From NCBI RefSeq assembly GCF_026210795.1, contig NC_089442.1, positions 1,426,001 through 1,490,000 on the forward strand: 64,000 bases of DNA, given 5' to 3'. Origin of the DNA: Rhizophagus irregularis. Taxonomy: Eukaryota > Glomeromycota > Glomeromycetes > Glomerales > Glomeraceae. The position numbers and the translations under genes are program-made. Below are positions 19,197-32,890 of this stretch, in pieces. A model generated the notes under the pieces. It worked only from the letters and a program-made list of their open reading frames with translations, made no database searches and was not told where the DNA came from. Within the stretch, counting starts at the first letter, position 1. The number at the start of each line of letters is the position of its first letter.

Positions 19197-21924
19197 CGCT
19201 ATCATTATTAGTCTCTTTTATATTTAATTCTTCAATATTTCGCTTTCCTAAAGAAGTTACAGGTACACTTAAGGACCTACTAGTATAACTTGCATTTGGA
19301 TGTCCGTCAATTAAATTACAAATAATTAATAATATTGGTTTTTTTCCAAAAAAAATTTTTTAACTTTAAATACCTTTCAATGTCTATATCAAATCCTTGT
19401 TCTTCTGAAATGTAACTATAGCCTAAAAAATTTTAATGCATTTGGTTAACATTTTAAGTTACCAAGATTAATTTTTAAATTTTTCTAAGACAATACCTTG
19501 TGATGAATTAATCGATGAACATTTAGAAATGAAAAAGCTTAGTGGTCTACTCGTATAAATAGCTCTTGGGTGAGGTTTTTTAGCAAATTCAGGACCAAGT
19601 TTCTGTGATTCTATTAACTCTCTTCTTTTTAATTCAGCTTGATTAAATGGTTCGATGTTTTTGTTTTTAAAAAACCATTTACCAAAAGTTTTACGAATTT
19701 CTGTCGCAGAAGGTCTTTTTTTGGGGTCAGGATCCCAACAACTTTTCATTAAATTTGCATAACATTCTGGTGTATCTTCTGTAATTACAGGTCGTTCTCC
19801 ATCAAGGATTTTAAAAATCAGATTGATATCATGTTCAACATTAGCAAAAGGTTTACAACCTGTTGTAAGTTCCCACATAATCATACCCATACAATAAACA
19901 TCAGTTTCTTTAGAAAATGCAGATCCCCTAAATATTTCTGGTGCAACATAAGGTATCACTCCATATATTTCATTATTTGACGATGTATTATCTGCAGGTT
20001 GTGATAATCCTAGGTCTCCAATTAGCCATTGATGTCTTTTTATACTTGATAAATCATATAATATGTTTCCACTATGAAAATCTCGATGTATATAATCAGC
20101 TTTATGAATGGTTTCAAGTCTAAAATAAAAATAATTAATAAATTAGAAATTATGAATAACAAGAATTATTTATTTATGTTCAATAAATACCCTTCTGAAA
20201 TTTGCCACAAAATAGCTAGTTTTTTTTTATTCCATGTAATATCTGCAAATTCCTTCTGTAACCAGTTATGTAAATCTCCTCCTGGTGCATATTGCATAAC
20301 TAACATATATTCACCTAATTTAGGATCTTTTGTAATGCCATGAACTCTAATAATATGATGCTTAATTTCATAACAATTTTGATTTGATTTTAACTAAAAG
20401 AAATTCATTATCAGAGATTAAAATTATGTTATTCTATAAAATGAATAATACAAAGATTTGTAATACCTCATTTAAAAAATATCTGCTGGTATCTTGAGAA
20501 TTTTTGAATTTTTTTAGAATGACACTTTTTTTATCCCTAGTTGCACAATATATGATGCCAAATCCTCCTCTTGCTATTTCCTCTACATTTGTAAATTGAG
20601 AATATGATATCCACTCTATCAACTTTTTAGATTGATCCGTTAACTTTTCTGATTGATCCTTCAACTTTTCTGATTGATCCTTCAACTTTTTTATTTGATC
20701 CCTCAAGTTTTTTGATCGATTATTTATGTATTTTTGAGACATAGAACGAATAGTTAAATTTATTTCTGATGGAAAATAATATTTGTCAATATTTTTTATT
20801 TTGTCTATAAACTCATCTACGCCTATAAACTCGTCTGCGTCTATAAACTCATTTGCATTCATATTAACGCAAAAATGCGTGTCAGGAAATAAGTTGAAGA
20901 GAAATTCATCTAATTCACTGTTTCCACTAAAAATATTCACAATAGATTTTCTATTGCATTTTCTACATAGATATTGAATTGTAAGCCCAAAAATATTATT
21001 TATTGTTAAACAATATCTACATTTAATATAATATATAAAACAATTCTCACAATATTTTTGGCATTCTGATATAAGTGTTAAGGATTTGCCACAAGCTTTA
21101 CAATGAGATATGTGAGATATGTGAGTAAAATCATATAATTTTCTATTTTCATTATTATTTTCATTCAAAATATTTGTGGGATCAGAAATGATAGATATTC
21201 TTTTGCATTTTTTACATTGAGATTGAGTTGTTAATCCAAAAATAATATTTGTTGTTAAGCAATATCTACATCCAGTATAAAATATAAGACATTTCCCACA
21301 ATATTTCTGACAATCTGACGTAAATGTTAAATCTAAATTACAAGCATTACAACGATCTATGTTATGCCACCATGGTAAATAAATAATTAGAATATTTTTT
21401 TTGGCCGAAGTTGATTCTATATATTCAGAAGAAATTAGATAACAGTTCGAACATAATTTGAATTTCTTCACGAAATTATCATTTCCTTGATATAATGATT
21501 TTCCACACAGTTTGCAATACTTTTCAATTTCGATTACACTATTGTATAAATTTTCATTTGAATAAAAACCAGAAATAACGGTACTAAAAATTTGTTTGAA
21601 ACATAATACTACCAAACAATTCCTGCAACATTCTTGAATTACTTGTGGTTCTTTTGTCCTAATTTCATGTTCACTACATTTTAAGTCCATTGTATGATGT
21701 GCATCCAAGTACATATTATTATCTGTTATATTAGTAAGATAACATAATAAACAATTTTTGCAATATTTTTGCCAATAAGAAAAAAGCGCACGATCATAGT
21801 CTTCTTCACAAAAAATGCAACAATTATTTTCATGATTATCAAAAGGAATAAAATTTATTGGCATTGGACTAGATTTTAATTTTGGAGTTGGGTCAAAATC
21901 ATTTAATCTCTTTACAAGATCCAT
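19197..21924 (-). CDS. TKL-like protein kinase with N-terminal Cys-rich zinc-ribbon region
   Basis: Exons 20467-21924, 20191-20393, 19497-20119, 19374-19422 and about 19197-19276, all GT-AG and in phase; a last short exon was not found. Start MDLVKRLNDFDPTPKLKSSP. Residues ~30-310 contain repeated CxxC pairs (CIFCEEDY, KYCKNCLLCY, CKLCGKS, CNACNLDL, CRYCLTTN, CKKCKR) likely to bind zinc. A short repeat (KKLKDQSEKLKDQ) at ~440 may form a coiled coil. Kinase motifs: ARGGFGIIY, VILKKF, HRDFHSGNIL, GDLGLS, APEIF, GMIMWELTTG. Key residues are intact, so an active Ser/Thr-type kinase is likely. The C-terminal tail (LGKRNIEELNIKE) is basic then acidic. Paralogues are at 27.4 and 54.3 kb. Confidence 0.85.
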
Positions 21925-21949
21925 TTTATGCTATAATAAAATGTAATAA

Positions 21950-24570
21950 GAAAAACTACGACATATTTATAATTTTTTGACTATTGGTACGTTAAGATAG
22001 AACAATCTGTTGATCAATTAGATTAAGAATTCTTATCAGAATTCCACGCAGAAAGACACAACTTTGAAAAGAATGTGAAATTTATTCTTCAATGAAATTT
22101 TGCATACGGCCATGCAACTGTTTCACCTATAACCGAGGAATATATAAATAGGCGGCGCCCATTTACTAATAGTTCTACGCATCTCAGAATTACGTAATGC
22201 TGCTAGCATTATCTAAAAAGGAAAAATCTACACATTTATTTTTGTGCTATAAAACAGTTATTAGAGGAGTGCATATAACGTCAGAGAAGTGCATATAACG
22301 CCACCTAAAACTGTTATTATAGGATCGACGGAATATTCTCGTTATATACTCCGAGATTGCCACATGATCAGCAAAAAATTTGGTCTGTCATAAATTTTCT
22401 ATCGTGCATTTATGGAAAAATACGGAATACTGTATATAACAGTTTTTTTCAGAGGACGTAAAAGTACCACAAACGCAAAAATTTGATTTATTTGTAATTA
22501 TACAAATTATGCATTAGTTAGTATGACGCTTCAATCGCTTCATATAATTATTTTGTATAATAATAGACGACGAAAATTTTTTTATATCCGATGAAATGTT
22601 TAACTACATTTATTTATTTTAACAATTAATTTATTTCTTTTATTTTAAATCATCTTTTTATTACTAAAAATGTTTCAACTTATGGTAATTATGAACGTTA
22701 TTTAAATTATTTAAATATAGATTATAGTCATAATTATTTTAATATTAAATAAGAATTATTAGCATGTAATTTTGATTATTCACATAATGAACTATGACCA
22801 AAATTAAAACCTGAAGCACCACAATAAATGCTTTAGAAAAATTTTTTACACGACTTAATTTCATTTTTTTAATATATCACTATTTTCAAATGAAAAAAAT
22901 AAAATATTTTAGCAAAACAATAATTATTTCCAATTGAGCTATAGATTAACAGAATTCCACGCAGAAAGTCAACTTTGAAAAGAATGTGAAATTTATAATT
23001 TTGCATACGGTCATGCAACTGTTTCGCCTATAACCGAGAAATATATAAATGGAGATCGGCGCCCATTTACTATTGCATCTCAGAATGATTACGTAATGCT
23101 GCTGGCATTATCTAAAAAAATGGAAAATTTAACATTATTTGGTTCACCTTTTTTGTGCTTATAATGCCCATTATAAAACTATCATCGATTATTAGAGGAG
23201 TATTAGTGGATCGACGGGACACAATTTTATAGAACATTCCTATAAGAATATTCTCTTTACATTCCGAGACTGCTTACTATGTTAAGCAAAAATTCAAGTC
23301 TCATGATTTCATTATAAATTTTGAAAATATGTTACATTTATGGAAAAATATGGAATATATAACGTGGAACAATGATAATCACAATCTATATAATATGGTT
23401 CATTCAAGATTTACTTCAAATCAAAAAAAGAAAACTTTTTTTTTAATTCAAAGCCTCTTTTCTTTGTGAAAAAATTATCAATTATTCTCAACGAGAATTT
23501 CAAAAAAATTTAATTGTTTGATTGTCATCAGCGAAAAATTTTTATAACATTATTTATTTTATTTTAACAATTTTGAATTTATTTATTTTATTTTTTAATC
23601 ATCTTTTTATTACTAAAAATGTTTCAATTTCTTTAATATTAAAATAATTATACTATAATTTATATTTAAATAATTTAAATAACGCTCATAATTACCATGA
23701 GAATTATTAGCATATAATTTTGATTATTCGCATATAAAGAACCATGACTAAAATTAAACCTGAAGCACCACAATAAATACTTTAGAAAAATTCTTTACAC
23801 GATATTTTTAATATATTCACTATTTTCAAATGAAAAAATAAAATATTTTAGAAAAACAATAACTATTTCCAATTGAGCTATAGATTAAGAATTCTTGTCA
23901 GAATTCCACGTAGAAAGTCAACTTTGAAAAGAATGTGAAATTTATTCTTAAATGAAATTTTGCATACGGTCATGCAACTGTTTCGCCTATATCCGAGAAA
24001 TATACTATTAGTTCTACGTATCTCAAGTTACATAATGCTGCTGTCATTATCCAAAAAAAGGAAAAATCTACACATTATTTGGATCACCTTTTTTGTGCTT
24101 ATTAGACGGGTCACAATTTTATAGAACATTCCTATAAGAATCTTCTCATTGTATTCTGAGACTACTGTTAAACAAAAATTCAAGTCTAATGATTTCATTA
24201 TAAATTTTGAAAATATGTTACATTTATGGAAAAATATGGAATACATAACGTGGAACAATATCACGAACGCAAAAATTCGAAAAGGTTTATAACAACATTT
24301 ATTTATGATTTTAACAATTAATTTTATTTATTTTATTTTTAATCATCTTTTTATTACCAAAAATGTTTCAATTTCTTTAATATTAAAATAATTATGACTA
24401 TAATCTATATTTAAATAAAGTTCATACTAATTACTGTACCATGAGAATTATTAGCATATAATTTTTAATTATTCATATATAGTAATGAACCATGACCAAA
24501 ATTAAAACCTGAAGCACCACAATAAATAGAAAATTTTTTTACACGACTTAATTTCATATTTTTAATATCT
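21950..24570. repeat. Three tandem ~0.93-kb units with TLDc gene relics
   Basis: The block GAATTCCACGCAGAAAG recurs at about 22039, 22952 and 23901, each followed by matching text (GAATGTGAAATTTAT, CATGCAACTGTTTC, TATATAAAT, then GTAATGCTGCT). Each unit also ends with a decayed minus-strand piece of a TLDc domain (about 22670-22930, 23620-23870, 24350-24570), recognisable by TTTCATTTGAAAATAGTGA, matching the FSFENSEDI region of the intact genes. No intact gene is seen. Confidence 0.7.
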
Positions 24571-24827
24571 TCACTAATAATAATTATTATTATTATATTA
24601 TTTGCCTTGAATATAATAATTTAGATAATTAACGCGTCGTGTGCGTTGTGTCACTGGTCGATTACGCGGTTACGCGGTAGACGTTGTGTAACCTTTGTTT
24701 CTATATATATATATTCAGATCGCAATAATATTTTTTTTTTTACTCTGTATTTTTTCTACTTTTTTTATTTACACAACTTTTATCGATATCCTTAAATACG
24801 TATACTCTACATAATAATTTTAAAAAG

Positions 24828-26409
24828 ATGTCTATAAATCTTCATGACGTTCTTTTAAGAGACTTTTCATCAATGTTAAAAGATTCAAATGATCATGATG
24901 CTATCATTAAAGTTGGAGAAGATTCAAATATGAAAGAATTTTTTGCACACTCAAGTATCCTTAAAGCTCGTTCAAATTATTTTAGAAGAGCATTATCTAT
25001 CGAATGGACTACTAAAAAAGATAATATGATTGAGTTTAAAAAACCAAATATTGATCCTGCTGTTTTCGAAATAATTCTCAAGTAAGAGTTATAATAATTT
25101 AATAATTTAAAAATTTTTAACAATAAAAAAAATGTTAACATACTTTTTTTTTCAATTAAGTTATATTTATAAAGGTGAAGTAGAATTAACTAATCAATCA
25201 GGAGAACTTATTTTTGAATTATTAATCGCAACTGATGAATTACTTCTTGAAGAATTATTTTATAAATTACAAGGTTATTTAATTAAAAAACAATCAAATT
25301 GGATTCAAGATAATCTTATTTCCGTTTTAAATACGGTTTTCACACTTCCTAATTGTAATGTGGTCCAGGATTATTGTATGGAGATCTTAAAGGACTCAAA
25401 ATATTTCATGAAATCTGAAGATTTTCCATTACTCAAAAAGAATACTCTATGTGAATTACTTAAACGAGATGATTTTTTAGGTGATGAAGTTGTTGTTTGG
25501 GATTGTTTAATTAAATGGAGTATTGAAAAAATTCCCAGTCTGAGAAGTAAAAATAAGGATAAATCCAATTGGAATGATGATTTTGAAGCATTAAAAGAAA
25601 CATTTAGTCAATTTATTCCTTTTATTCGATTCTCTGAAATTAGTTCTGCAGACTTTTTTGATAAAGTTCGACCATTTAAGGCCATTATTCCTAACAATAT
25701 TTATGAAGAATTTATAGAATTTCATATGAAAGGTACTTTACCAGTAAATTCAGCTATTTCATCACCACGAATTGCAAAGTTAGATATTGAATCAAAAATT
25801 ATTAAACCGGTACATGCTCATGTAATAGCTAATTGGATTGAAGGAAAAGATGCAAAGGCTATTCGCAATAATAATGACTTGCGATACAATTTCAATTTAC
25901 TTTATTCTGGAAGAAATGACGGTTTTGATGTTAGGAAATTTCGTAGTAAATGTATGAACAAAGGTCCTTGTTTAATATTGATCAAACCATCAACAAATAA
26001 TTTGACTCAATCAACAAGTGAGAATAATCTTGATACTTGTAATACGCGATCAGTATTAAATCCGGATATACAAACACCTAAATTACCTACGCAAAATTTG
26101 GCGAAAATCTATGGGGAATATTATTCAGGTATATTTACAAAAGACGTATGGGACTGTACAACTGAAAATTTTATATTTTCTTTTGAAAATGATACTGATA
26201 TTAAAAATATGAAAATATGTCGTATGAATTATAATATTATATTAGATAAATCTTGTGGTGATTTTGATCCTACTAATACTTTTCGTATGAAAGGTCAAAA
26301 TATATCTGTTAATAATTTGGCCTATAATGATAATAACGTCATACATTCAAATATGACGAAATTTGTTCCAATGGAAATTGAGGTTTTTAGGACAACATGC
26401 GATATTTAA
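24828..26409 (+). CDS. BTB-BACK-TLDc protein A
   Basis: Two exons, 24828-25081 and 25161-26409 (acceptor ATTAAG), give 500 residues. The BTB domain (~20-110) contains DHDAIIKVGED, the HSSILKARSNYF core and the KPNIDPAVFEIIL helix; the intron falls right after it, as in all paralogues here. A BACK region follows (~120-235, ending DFFDKVRPFKAIIP), then a TLDc domain (~265-498; FNLLYSGRNDGFDVRKFRSK, FIFSFEND, final PMEIEVFRTT). BTB-BACK proteins often recruit substrates to cullin-3 ligases and TLDc domains are linked to oxidative stress and V-ATPase regulation; neither role is shown here. It is the only plus-strand copy and the most divergent, with a longer insert in the TLDc domain. Confidence 0.9.
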
Positions 26410-27390
26410 GCATCTTGGTATTAGCGTAATTGTATAGAAGGATGATTTTTTTTATATAAAAATTTTTTTATATAAAATGAATAAATAAGAGAAAAATTGA
26501 ATTTAATTTTATGATCTTTGATTTATTTCTTAGCTTCTTACTAAGAATTCAGTAAAAATGTTTTAAATTATTAAGTGGCAAAATGATGTTCCCCGTTACA
26601 AGATATCTGTGATGAAGTAAACTATGTATTGTACTATCTTTCATTCTGATTAAAATCATTGTCAAAAGAAATTATGAAAAAATAAGTTTCGTCATGATTT
26701 AATGAATGTCGTGTGACGATTTGCACCAGATTTTGTTGTCATTTGAATTTCTTTTAGTATACAGTATATTTACACGTGATTTATCTAGTCAACACGACTG
26801 AAATTTATATATTTTTTCAGGATATATAATTTTTTTTTCTTTGTTTCAGTTTTATTAAACTTAAAAGTATACGATACAATTAGTTTCTCTGTTTACGACT
26901 AAACTTGCCATAATTTTTTGAAAATGATAATAAAACCATAACAATTTCATTCAGAATTAAACGCATTCAGCTGTTCTAATTATAATATAAGGGAACGTGT
27001 TCGCATAATAAATATATCTTAAACCTCTGCTAACTAAAAAAAATGCCATTTAAAAAAACATTAACCATAATCTTTAAATTAATGAATTTATTTTATGAGT
27101 TGATATACTTTTATAATAAAATATAATAAAATATTGTTAATTTAATTTCAGATTTATAATTCATATTAAAGTTTTATATACAAATCGTAAAAAGAGAAGT
27201 ATTCAGAATTTTTTTACAGGTTAACACTTCATTTTTTCTATTTACGGTCTGTGAGAGAAGTCCTTGAATAACTAGAACTAATCTTAATGGATTTTCCTAT
27301 TTTAAATTTTAAATTAAAAAAAAAAAATAAACAAATAAACAAATAAAATAATAAATGTAATTAGTAATAATTTTCCTAGTTAATATTTAC
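26410..27390. other. Intergenic between BTB gene A and kinase 3
   Basis: Convergent gene ends. AT-rich with no supported gene, repeat or RNA. Confidence 0.5.
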
Positions 27391-29780
27391 CACTATTTTC
27401 ATGAAAATCAATATTTATATCTTCAATTTTTCGTTTAATTCCAAGTGCGTTAGTTCTACTACTAGTATAAAATTACGTTTTAAATTGTTTGAATTTAAAA
27501 TATGTAATGATGAAATTTTTTTTATTATAAATACCTAATGTCTATGTCAAAGTCCAGTTCATTTGAAATATAATCTATAGAAATTTAAAATTTTCGGTTA
27601 AAAATTAATTATTAGTATTTTACTTACGGGCAGTTCTTATTCTAGCAAATACCTTTTGAAGAATAAATGGACGAACATTTAGATATAAAAAAGCTTAATA
27701 ATCTACTCGTATAAATAGCTTTTGAATGTGGATTAATAAACTTAGGAAGCTTCTTTGACTTTATTAACTCTTTTCTTTTTATTTCTGCTTGAATAAATTG
27801 TTCGATATTTATATTTCTTAAAGACCAACTAACCAAAGTATTACGAACTTCTTTCATGGAAGGTCTTTTCTCAGGATCAGGATCCCAACAACTTTTCATT
27901 AAATTAGCAAAACATTCTGGTGTATCTAATGTAATTTCAGGTCGTTCTCCATCAAGAATTTTAAAAATCAATATGAAATCATGCTCAACATTAGCAAAAG
28001 GTTTACAGCCTGCTGTAAGTTCCCACATAATCATTCCCATACAATAAACATCAGATTTTTTAGAAAATGGAGACCCTTTAAATATTTCAGGTGCAATATA
28101 AGGTATTACTCCATATATTTCATTATTGGAAGTGCTATTTGCAGGTTGTGATAATCCTAAGTCTCCAATTTGCCATTGATGTCCTACTTTATTTGACAAA
28201 TTAAATAATATGTTTCCACTATGAAAATCGCGATGCACATAATCTGCTTTATGAATAGTCTCAAGTCTAAAATAAGAAATAATTAGTAAATTAGAATTTT
28301 TATAAATGAGTATAATAAATATATATTAATGTAAATACCCTTCCGAAATCTCCCATAAAATAACTAATTTTTGTTTACTCCACGTAATTCTTAGAAAATT
28401 TTCTTGTATCCAATTATGTAAATCTCCTCCTGATGCATATTGCATAACTAATATATAATCATCAAATTTAGGATCTTTTGTAAAACCATAAGTTCTAATA
28501 ATATGTTGTTCAAATTTATAACAAAATTGATTGGATTTTAACTATAATTTTCAAATATCAAAGATAAAATTAAATTATTTTTTATAAAAACTTAAAAATA
28601 ATATAAATATTGTAATATACTTAAATAATTACCTCATTTAAAAAATATTTACTAATATCTTGAGAATTTTTGAATTTTTTTAAAATGACAGTTTCACAAC
28701 CGTGTCTCACTCGATTATAATAATTATCTTCTATTGAGCCATCTAGCCAAGTTGCTAGGTATATAATACCAAATCCTCCTCTTGCTATCTCTTTTACATT
28801 TATAAATTGAGAATATGATATCCATTCCATCGATATTCCTACTTTACTGTTAAAACAAGAGAAATTTTCGTAAATAGAGGAAAATAATTTATTTGGAATG
28901 AAATAATTGACAATATTCTTTATTTTATCAGTAAACTCAGTTAATTTCAATTGATTGTAGATTTCAAGTCTTGAATTATCGAGAAAATCATCTAAATCAC
29001 TATTTCCACTGCTAATTTTTGTGATGTCAAAAATAATAGAAGATACTCTTTTGCATTTTTTACATTGTGATTGACTTGTAATTCCAAAAACAATATTTGT
29101 TGTTAAACAATATCTACATCCGATATAAAATGTGAAACAATTCTCGCAATACTTTTGACGGTCTGATGTAAATTTTAATGGCATGTTACAAGAATTGCAA
29201 CGATTAATATTTAGCCACCATGGTAGGTAAAGAATTGTTGTAGGTTTTTTAGTCAAAGTTGATTCTATACATTCAGAAGAAATTAAATAGCAATCTGAGC
29301 ACATTTTGACCTCATAATAATCATAATTATTTGTTTCTTGATATAATGATTTTCCACATTGTTTACAGTATTTCTCACTTTCAATTACATCTTTGAATAA
29401 ATTATAATGGGATTGTTAATATTAAAAAATATATAATTACTAGGTATTTGTTTAAAACAAAAGATGTAGTGAACTTGAAATACGTATGCCAAATAATTTT
29501 CAAGAATGCCGCAGAAATTGCTTGGGAATATTAAGTTCTCCGCTAATATATATGCGTCCACATATAAATTCTTATAAGTTGTATTATCAAGGTAGCACAA
29601 TAAGCATTTTTCACAATAGTATTGACTAAAAGGTGACATAGTATATTCGTCTCCACAATGAATACAATTGCAATCATTCGCATTGAATGAAACAAATGAA
29701 ATCGGTATGGGACTAGATTTTAATTTCGGTGTTGGATTGTAAGAATCATAATTTAATATCTTAGTAACGGTAAGTTCCAT
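27391..29780 (-). pseudogene. TKL-like Cys-rich protein kinase, frameshifted in exon 1
   Basis: Exons 28633-29780, 28339-28541, 27653-28266, 27535-27574 and 27391-27455 match the paralogues at 19.2 and 54.3 kb. Exon 1 begins MELTVTKILNYDSYNPTPKL but its frame ends at 29385, while the next part of the domain (YNLFKDVIESEKYCKQCGKS) continues in another frame from about 29415. The segment just before (FCGILENYLAYVFQVHYIF) also fails to match the paralogues, so it is rearranged or shifted. Downstream the kinase is intact: ARGGFGIIY, VILKKF, HRDFHSGNILF, GDLGLS, APEIF. It is a recent pseudogene or a sequencing error; an N-terminally shortened kinase could still be made. Confidence 0.75.
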
Positions 29781-29913
29781 TTTATTATTATGTAGTATAA
29801 ATAACTATCAATGCAATAAAAAAATTTAGGAAATTTACAAGCATATTTATAATTTCTGATTTTAAAAGACAGAACTTTCTGCTTGTGCTATGGAAAGTAT
29901 GATGTTGATCTTC

Positions 29914-29940
29914 CATATGCATGGAATTTTAAGAATTTAC
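29914..29940 (-). promoter_or_regulatory. Conserved upstream block of the kinase genes (copy at kinase 3)
   Basis: Twenty-seven bases beginning CATATGCATGGAATTTTAAG are identical to 56902-56928. Both lie 132-134 bp upstream of the kinase ATG, in surrounding sequence that is only partly similar. Either a conserved promoter element or simply recent duplication. Confidence 0.45.
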
Positions 29941-30633
29941 TATTGTACTACAGAAAGTATTCGAAGTGCTTTATCGAAGGGTAAATTCATGATATTCACT
30001 TTATTTATGTGTCTAACATTTCATGCTACAATACTTGTTCTGAAAAAAAGCATTAATGTAATTATATGATGGTGTTGATTAATTAAAAAAAGAAAAGGAG
30101 AAACGCAAAGAAAAATGGAAGAAAACTATTTGAATAACGATATAAAAAACTTTTTTTGCATTTTATACAAACCCGTTTAACTATATATATATATATCAGT
30201 CAATATAGCGTATTTTAACTGCAATATTTCCAAAGAGCAATAAATTAATTCTGAATTAATGCATTCGGAGCTTCTCGTGAATTTAAAATAGTATATAATA
30301 ATTATGTAGTTAATTTCAGTATTTTTGAACTCGCCAACTCATCGATGTCGATATAAATATTCTCAACCTTCGGTGAAAGAAAGAAAAAGTAATTAACTTT
30401 TATTATTATAATTATTATTCTAAAAAAAATAAGTCTATTTTACATAAACTTAAAAATTTATACAGTACATAATGATACATACATTCAACCGGGTTTAAAT
30501 AATTCAATATCTTCAACTTGAAAAGTTGAATCTTGTTTTAATATTCTTTACTTATAACTAATTTGTTTACATTTTATACTTAAATTATTTATTTGATAAT
30601 TTTGTTACAAGTTTAACAAATTAAATAAAAAAA

Positions 30634-30808
30634 CCCTGTAAAAAAAATCGATCCATTTTTATATTCCGTCTTTAGGCTCATATTTCCGGAATTAATAACC
30701 TTATATCCCGGAATTTATCGAATTATTTACATGTTCAATGAATGGATCCGTGAAAGGCTCATTTTTACGGAGTTTTTACAGAAATAACGGATAAAATTTT
30801 TTATAGGG
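30634..30808. mobile_element. Small MITE-like element (175 bp)
   Basis: The ends are CCCTGTAAAAAA and the complement of CCCTATAAAAAA, with internal complementary blocks (GGCTCATATTT and GGCTCATTTTT are direct). The termini resemble those of the 1.3-kb elements at 15-18 kb. A target duplication is not clear. Confidence 0.5.
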
Positions 30809-31334
30809 AACTACCATTTCTATCTAAATGAATATTAGAAAAAATAATAAAAATGATTATTATCAATAATTTTATCACAATTTTTTAATTTAATTTAATT
30901 ACAAGTATTGTAGAACATTTTAATTTTTTATATTTTTCCCTAAATGATTTCATCTAAACTTCTTCTATAATGAAAATTCGTAAGAAGGTTTACTTCGTCA
31001 ATCCAATTCGACAACATCAATAGTGGCTTTTTTTTTTGTTTCCTTTTTCATTAATTTGTACTTTCCATCATTATCTTCTATGTTGAAATGTTTAATAATT
31101 TACGCCAATATTTAAAAGGTACTTCCACTAGTTGATCATGTGCATCTTAACTAAATCAAATAATGCGATTATCTGATTATCTGCTATCGTTATGCATTAA
31201 CCTTTCGATAAAGTACTTCTAAATTTTTAAACGGACATTTCTGTAGTATTGTAGTAAATTCTTAAAATTCCATGGAAAAATCCGAAAATACTTTAACAGA
31301 AAGTTCTAACTCTTAATAAAGGTAATTATCGTTA

Positions 31335-31475
31335 TAAATGTTGTTGCGTCAATTGTCAGCTGACGGCTGACGTCATCAGATGACGGCTTGCCTGGTAATG
31401 CCGGTCAAAACATTTAAGGTGTTATGATATTGGGCCGATAATGTAGGCCGGTGTCATCTGACGCAAATCGATGTC
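31335..31475. repeat. Short GC-rich palindromic block
   Basis: TTGCGTCA at the left and TGACGCAA at the right enclose internal complementary pieces (CAGCTGACGGCTGACGTCAT and CATCTGACG). GC content stands out from the AT-rich surroundings, which suggests a small inserted element. No gene seen between 29.95 and 32.5 kb. Confidence 0.4.
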
Positions 31476-32037
31476 CTTGCAAAAAAAATGTTTTCACTCT
31501 ATATTAATGATTAATAAAAATTCGTGATACTTTTGGCGATTGGGCTTTCAGAAGCAGAATTTAATCAAGCTGAAGTAAAAAGAATGTAATTGGTAACATC
31601 AAAGAAATTGGGATCAGAATTTGCTGAAAACCGTGATATAGACTTTGAAAGGTGTTAATGATTAAAAATAATAAAATACATTGTTTAAATTATAATTCCA
31701 ATTGTATGAATTTATTTAATTTATTTATTATTTAGCTTAACATCACAAAATTTAAGTTCTAGAAATTCATAACGATAGTGGTAAATATTTATCTGACTTT
31801 CGATGTTATTTATTCTATCTTATTTTATATCTATGTTAATAATTATTAAAATTTAGAGCAGGAAACATATTAAAATTAGGAATTTAATCGCCTCAAAAAA
31901 TCGTGATCGAAATTGGTTCCAATTATTAAACAAAAAAAATTGATTACGAAAAATAGCAAATTATCATTGTTACAAAAAAAAAGGAATATGATCGAAAGGA
32001 TTTTTAAAACATATAGTTAACAATGTGCTAGTAGTCC

Positions 32038-32160
32038 TAAGGGGAAACGAAAGGGAAAGGGAAAGTGAAAACGGAAGGGAAGGGAAAACGAAAGGGAAAG
32101 GAAGGAGAAACCGAAAGGGAAAGAGAAGACGAAAGGGAAAGGGGGAAGAGGAAAAAGCAA
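32038..32160 (+). repeat. Purine-only tract, GA-rich
   Basis: About 120 bp with almost only A and G apart from isolated C and T, built from variants of CGAAAGGGAAAGG. The minus-strand ORF across it (SFPF/SLSLSF repeats) is a composition artefact. Such tracts can form triplex DNA. Confidence 0.75.
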
Positions 32161-32516
32161 GAAAATGCACAAACATACACACCACCCACACATAAATCTG
32201 AAATAGGAACAAGATGAAAGACGTCATATCTTAACTACTGTAAATACGGGTGAGGATCATAATGAGTTGTTTATAAGGGAGGTCAACAGTATAACATTTT
32301 TTAAGTTTAAAATGTCAAATATGATATTTTTTAATCAAAAAATAAAATAAATCAATTATTTTAATTGAAAACATTAAATTGATAAAAATATCAAAATTTT
32401 TTAACTAAAAATTAGTATTTAATTTTTTTTTCATATTTTTTTTTCCAAAATCAAAAATCTAGATGTACAACTCTGTTTTTGTATCATAGAAAATAAACTA
32501 CAGTACATGAAAATAA

Positions 32517-32890
32517 TTATATAACCTTATGAACTATATTGCAACATAGATAACAAGAACAAAATTTATTTAGCTTGTTTACTTTCATTAAAGTTATCTT
32601 AAACATAATTAAATAATTTCCATTAAATGATCTCTTGAGAATAATAAGTTCATCCGAAGCAACAAAAATTTCAAGAATATCTTCGTTTGATTGTTTGGAT
32701 AAAATCCTCTTCATTTGCTTTTTATAGTTGTTAAATAAAAGGATTAATTATATCAAAGTGATCTTTAGATATTTTAATTTAAAAAATTGCGTACTTTATT
32801 ATACATTAACATTAAGATCATATCTTAAATCCGATTTCACTTCTTTTAAAAATACACTTCCTTTTAGTAGTCTAATTTAATTTTTTTTTC
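32517..32890 (-). pseudogene. BTB-BACK relic beside gene B
   Basis: The frame SKQSNEDILEIFVASDELII matches the start of exon 2 in the intact genes (SKQSGENILGVLVASDELL), then diverges. Upstream on the same strand the intron block GGATTAATTATATCAAA and part of exon 1 are also recognisable and most similar to gene B. Truncated and non-functional. Confidence 0.65.

Noticed and set aside
31970-32227. ORF rich in S, F, P and L
   Set aside because: It is the complement of the purine tract.
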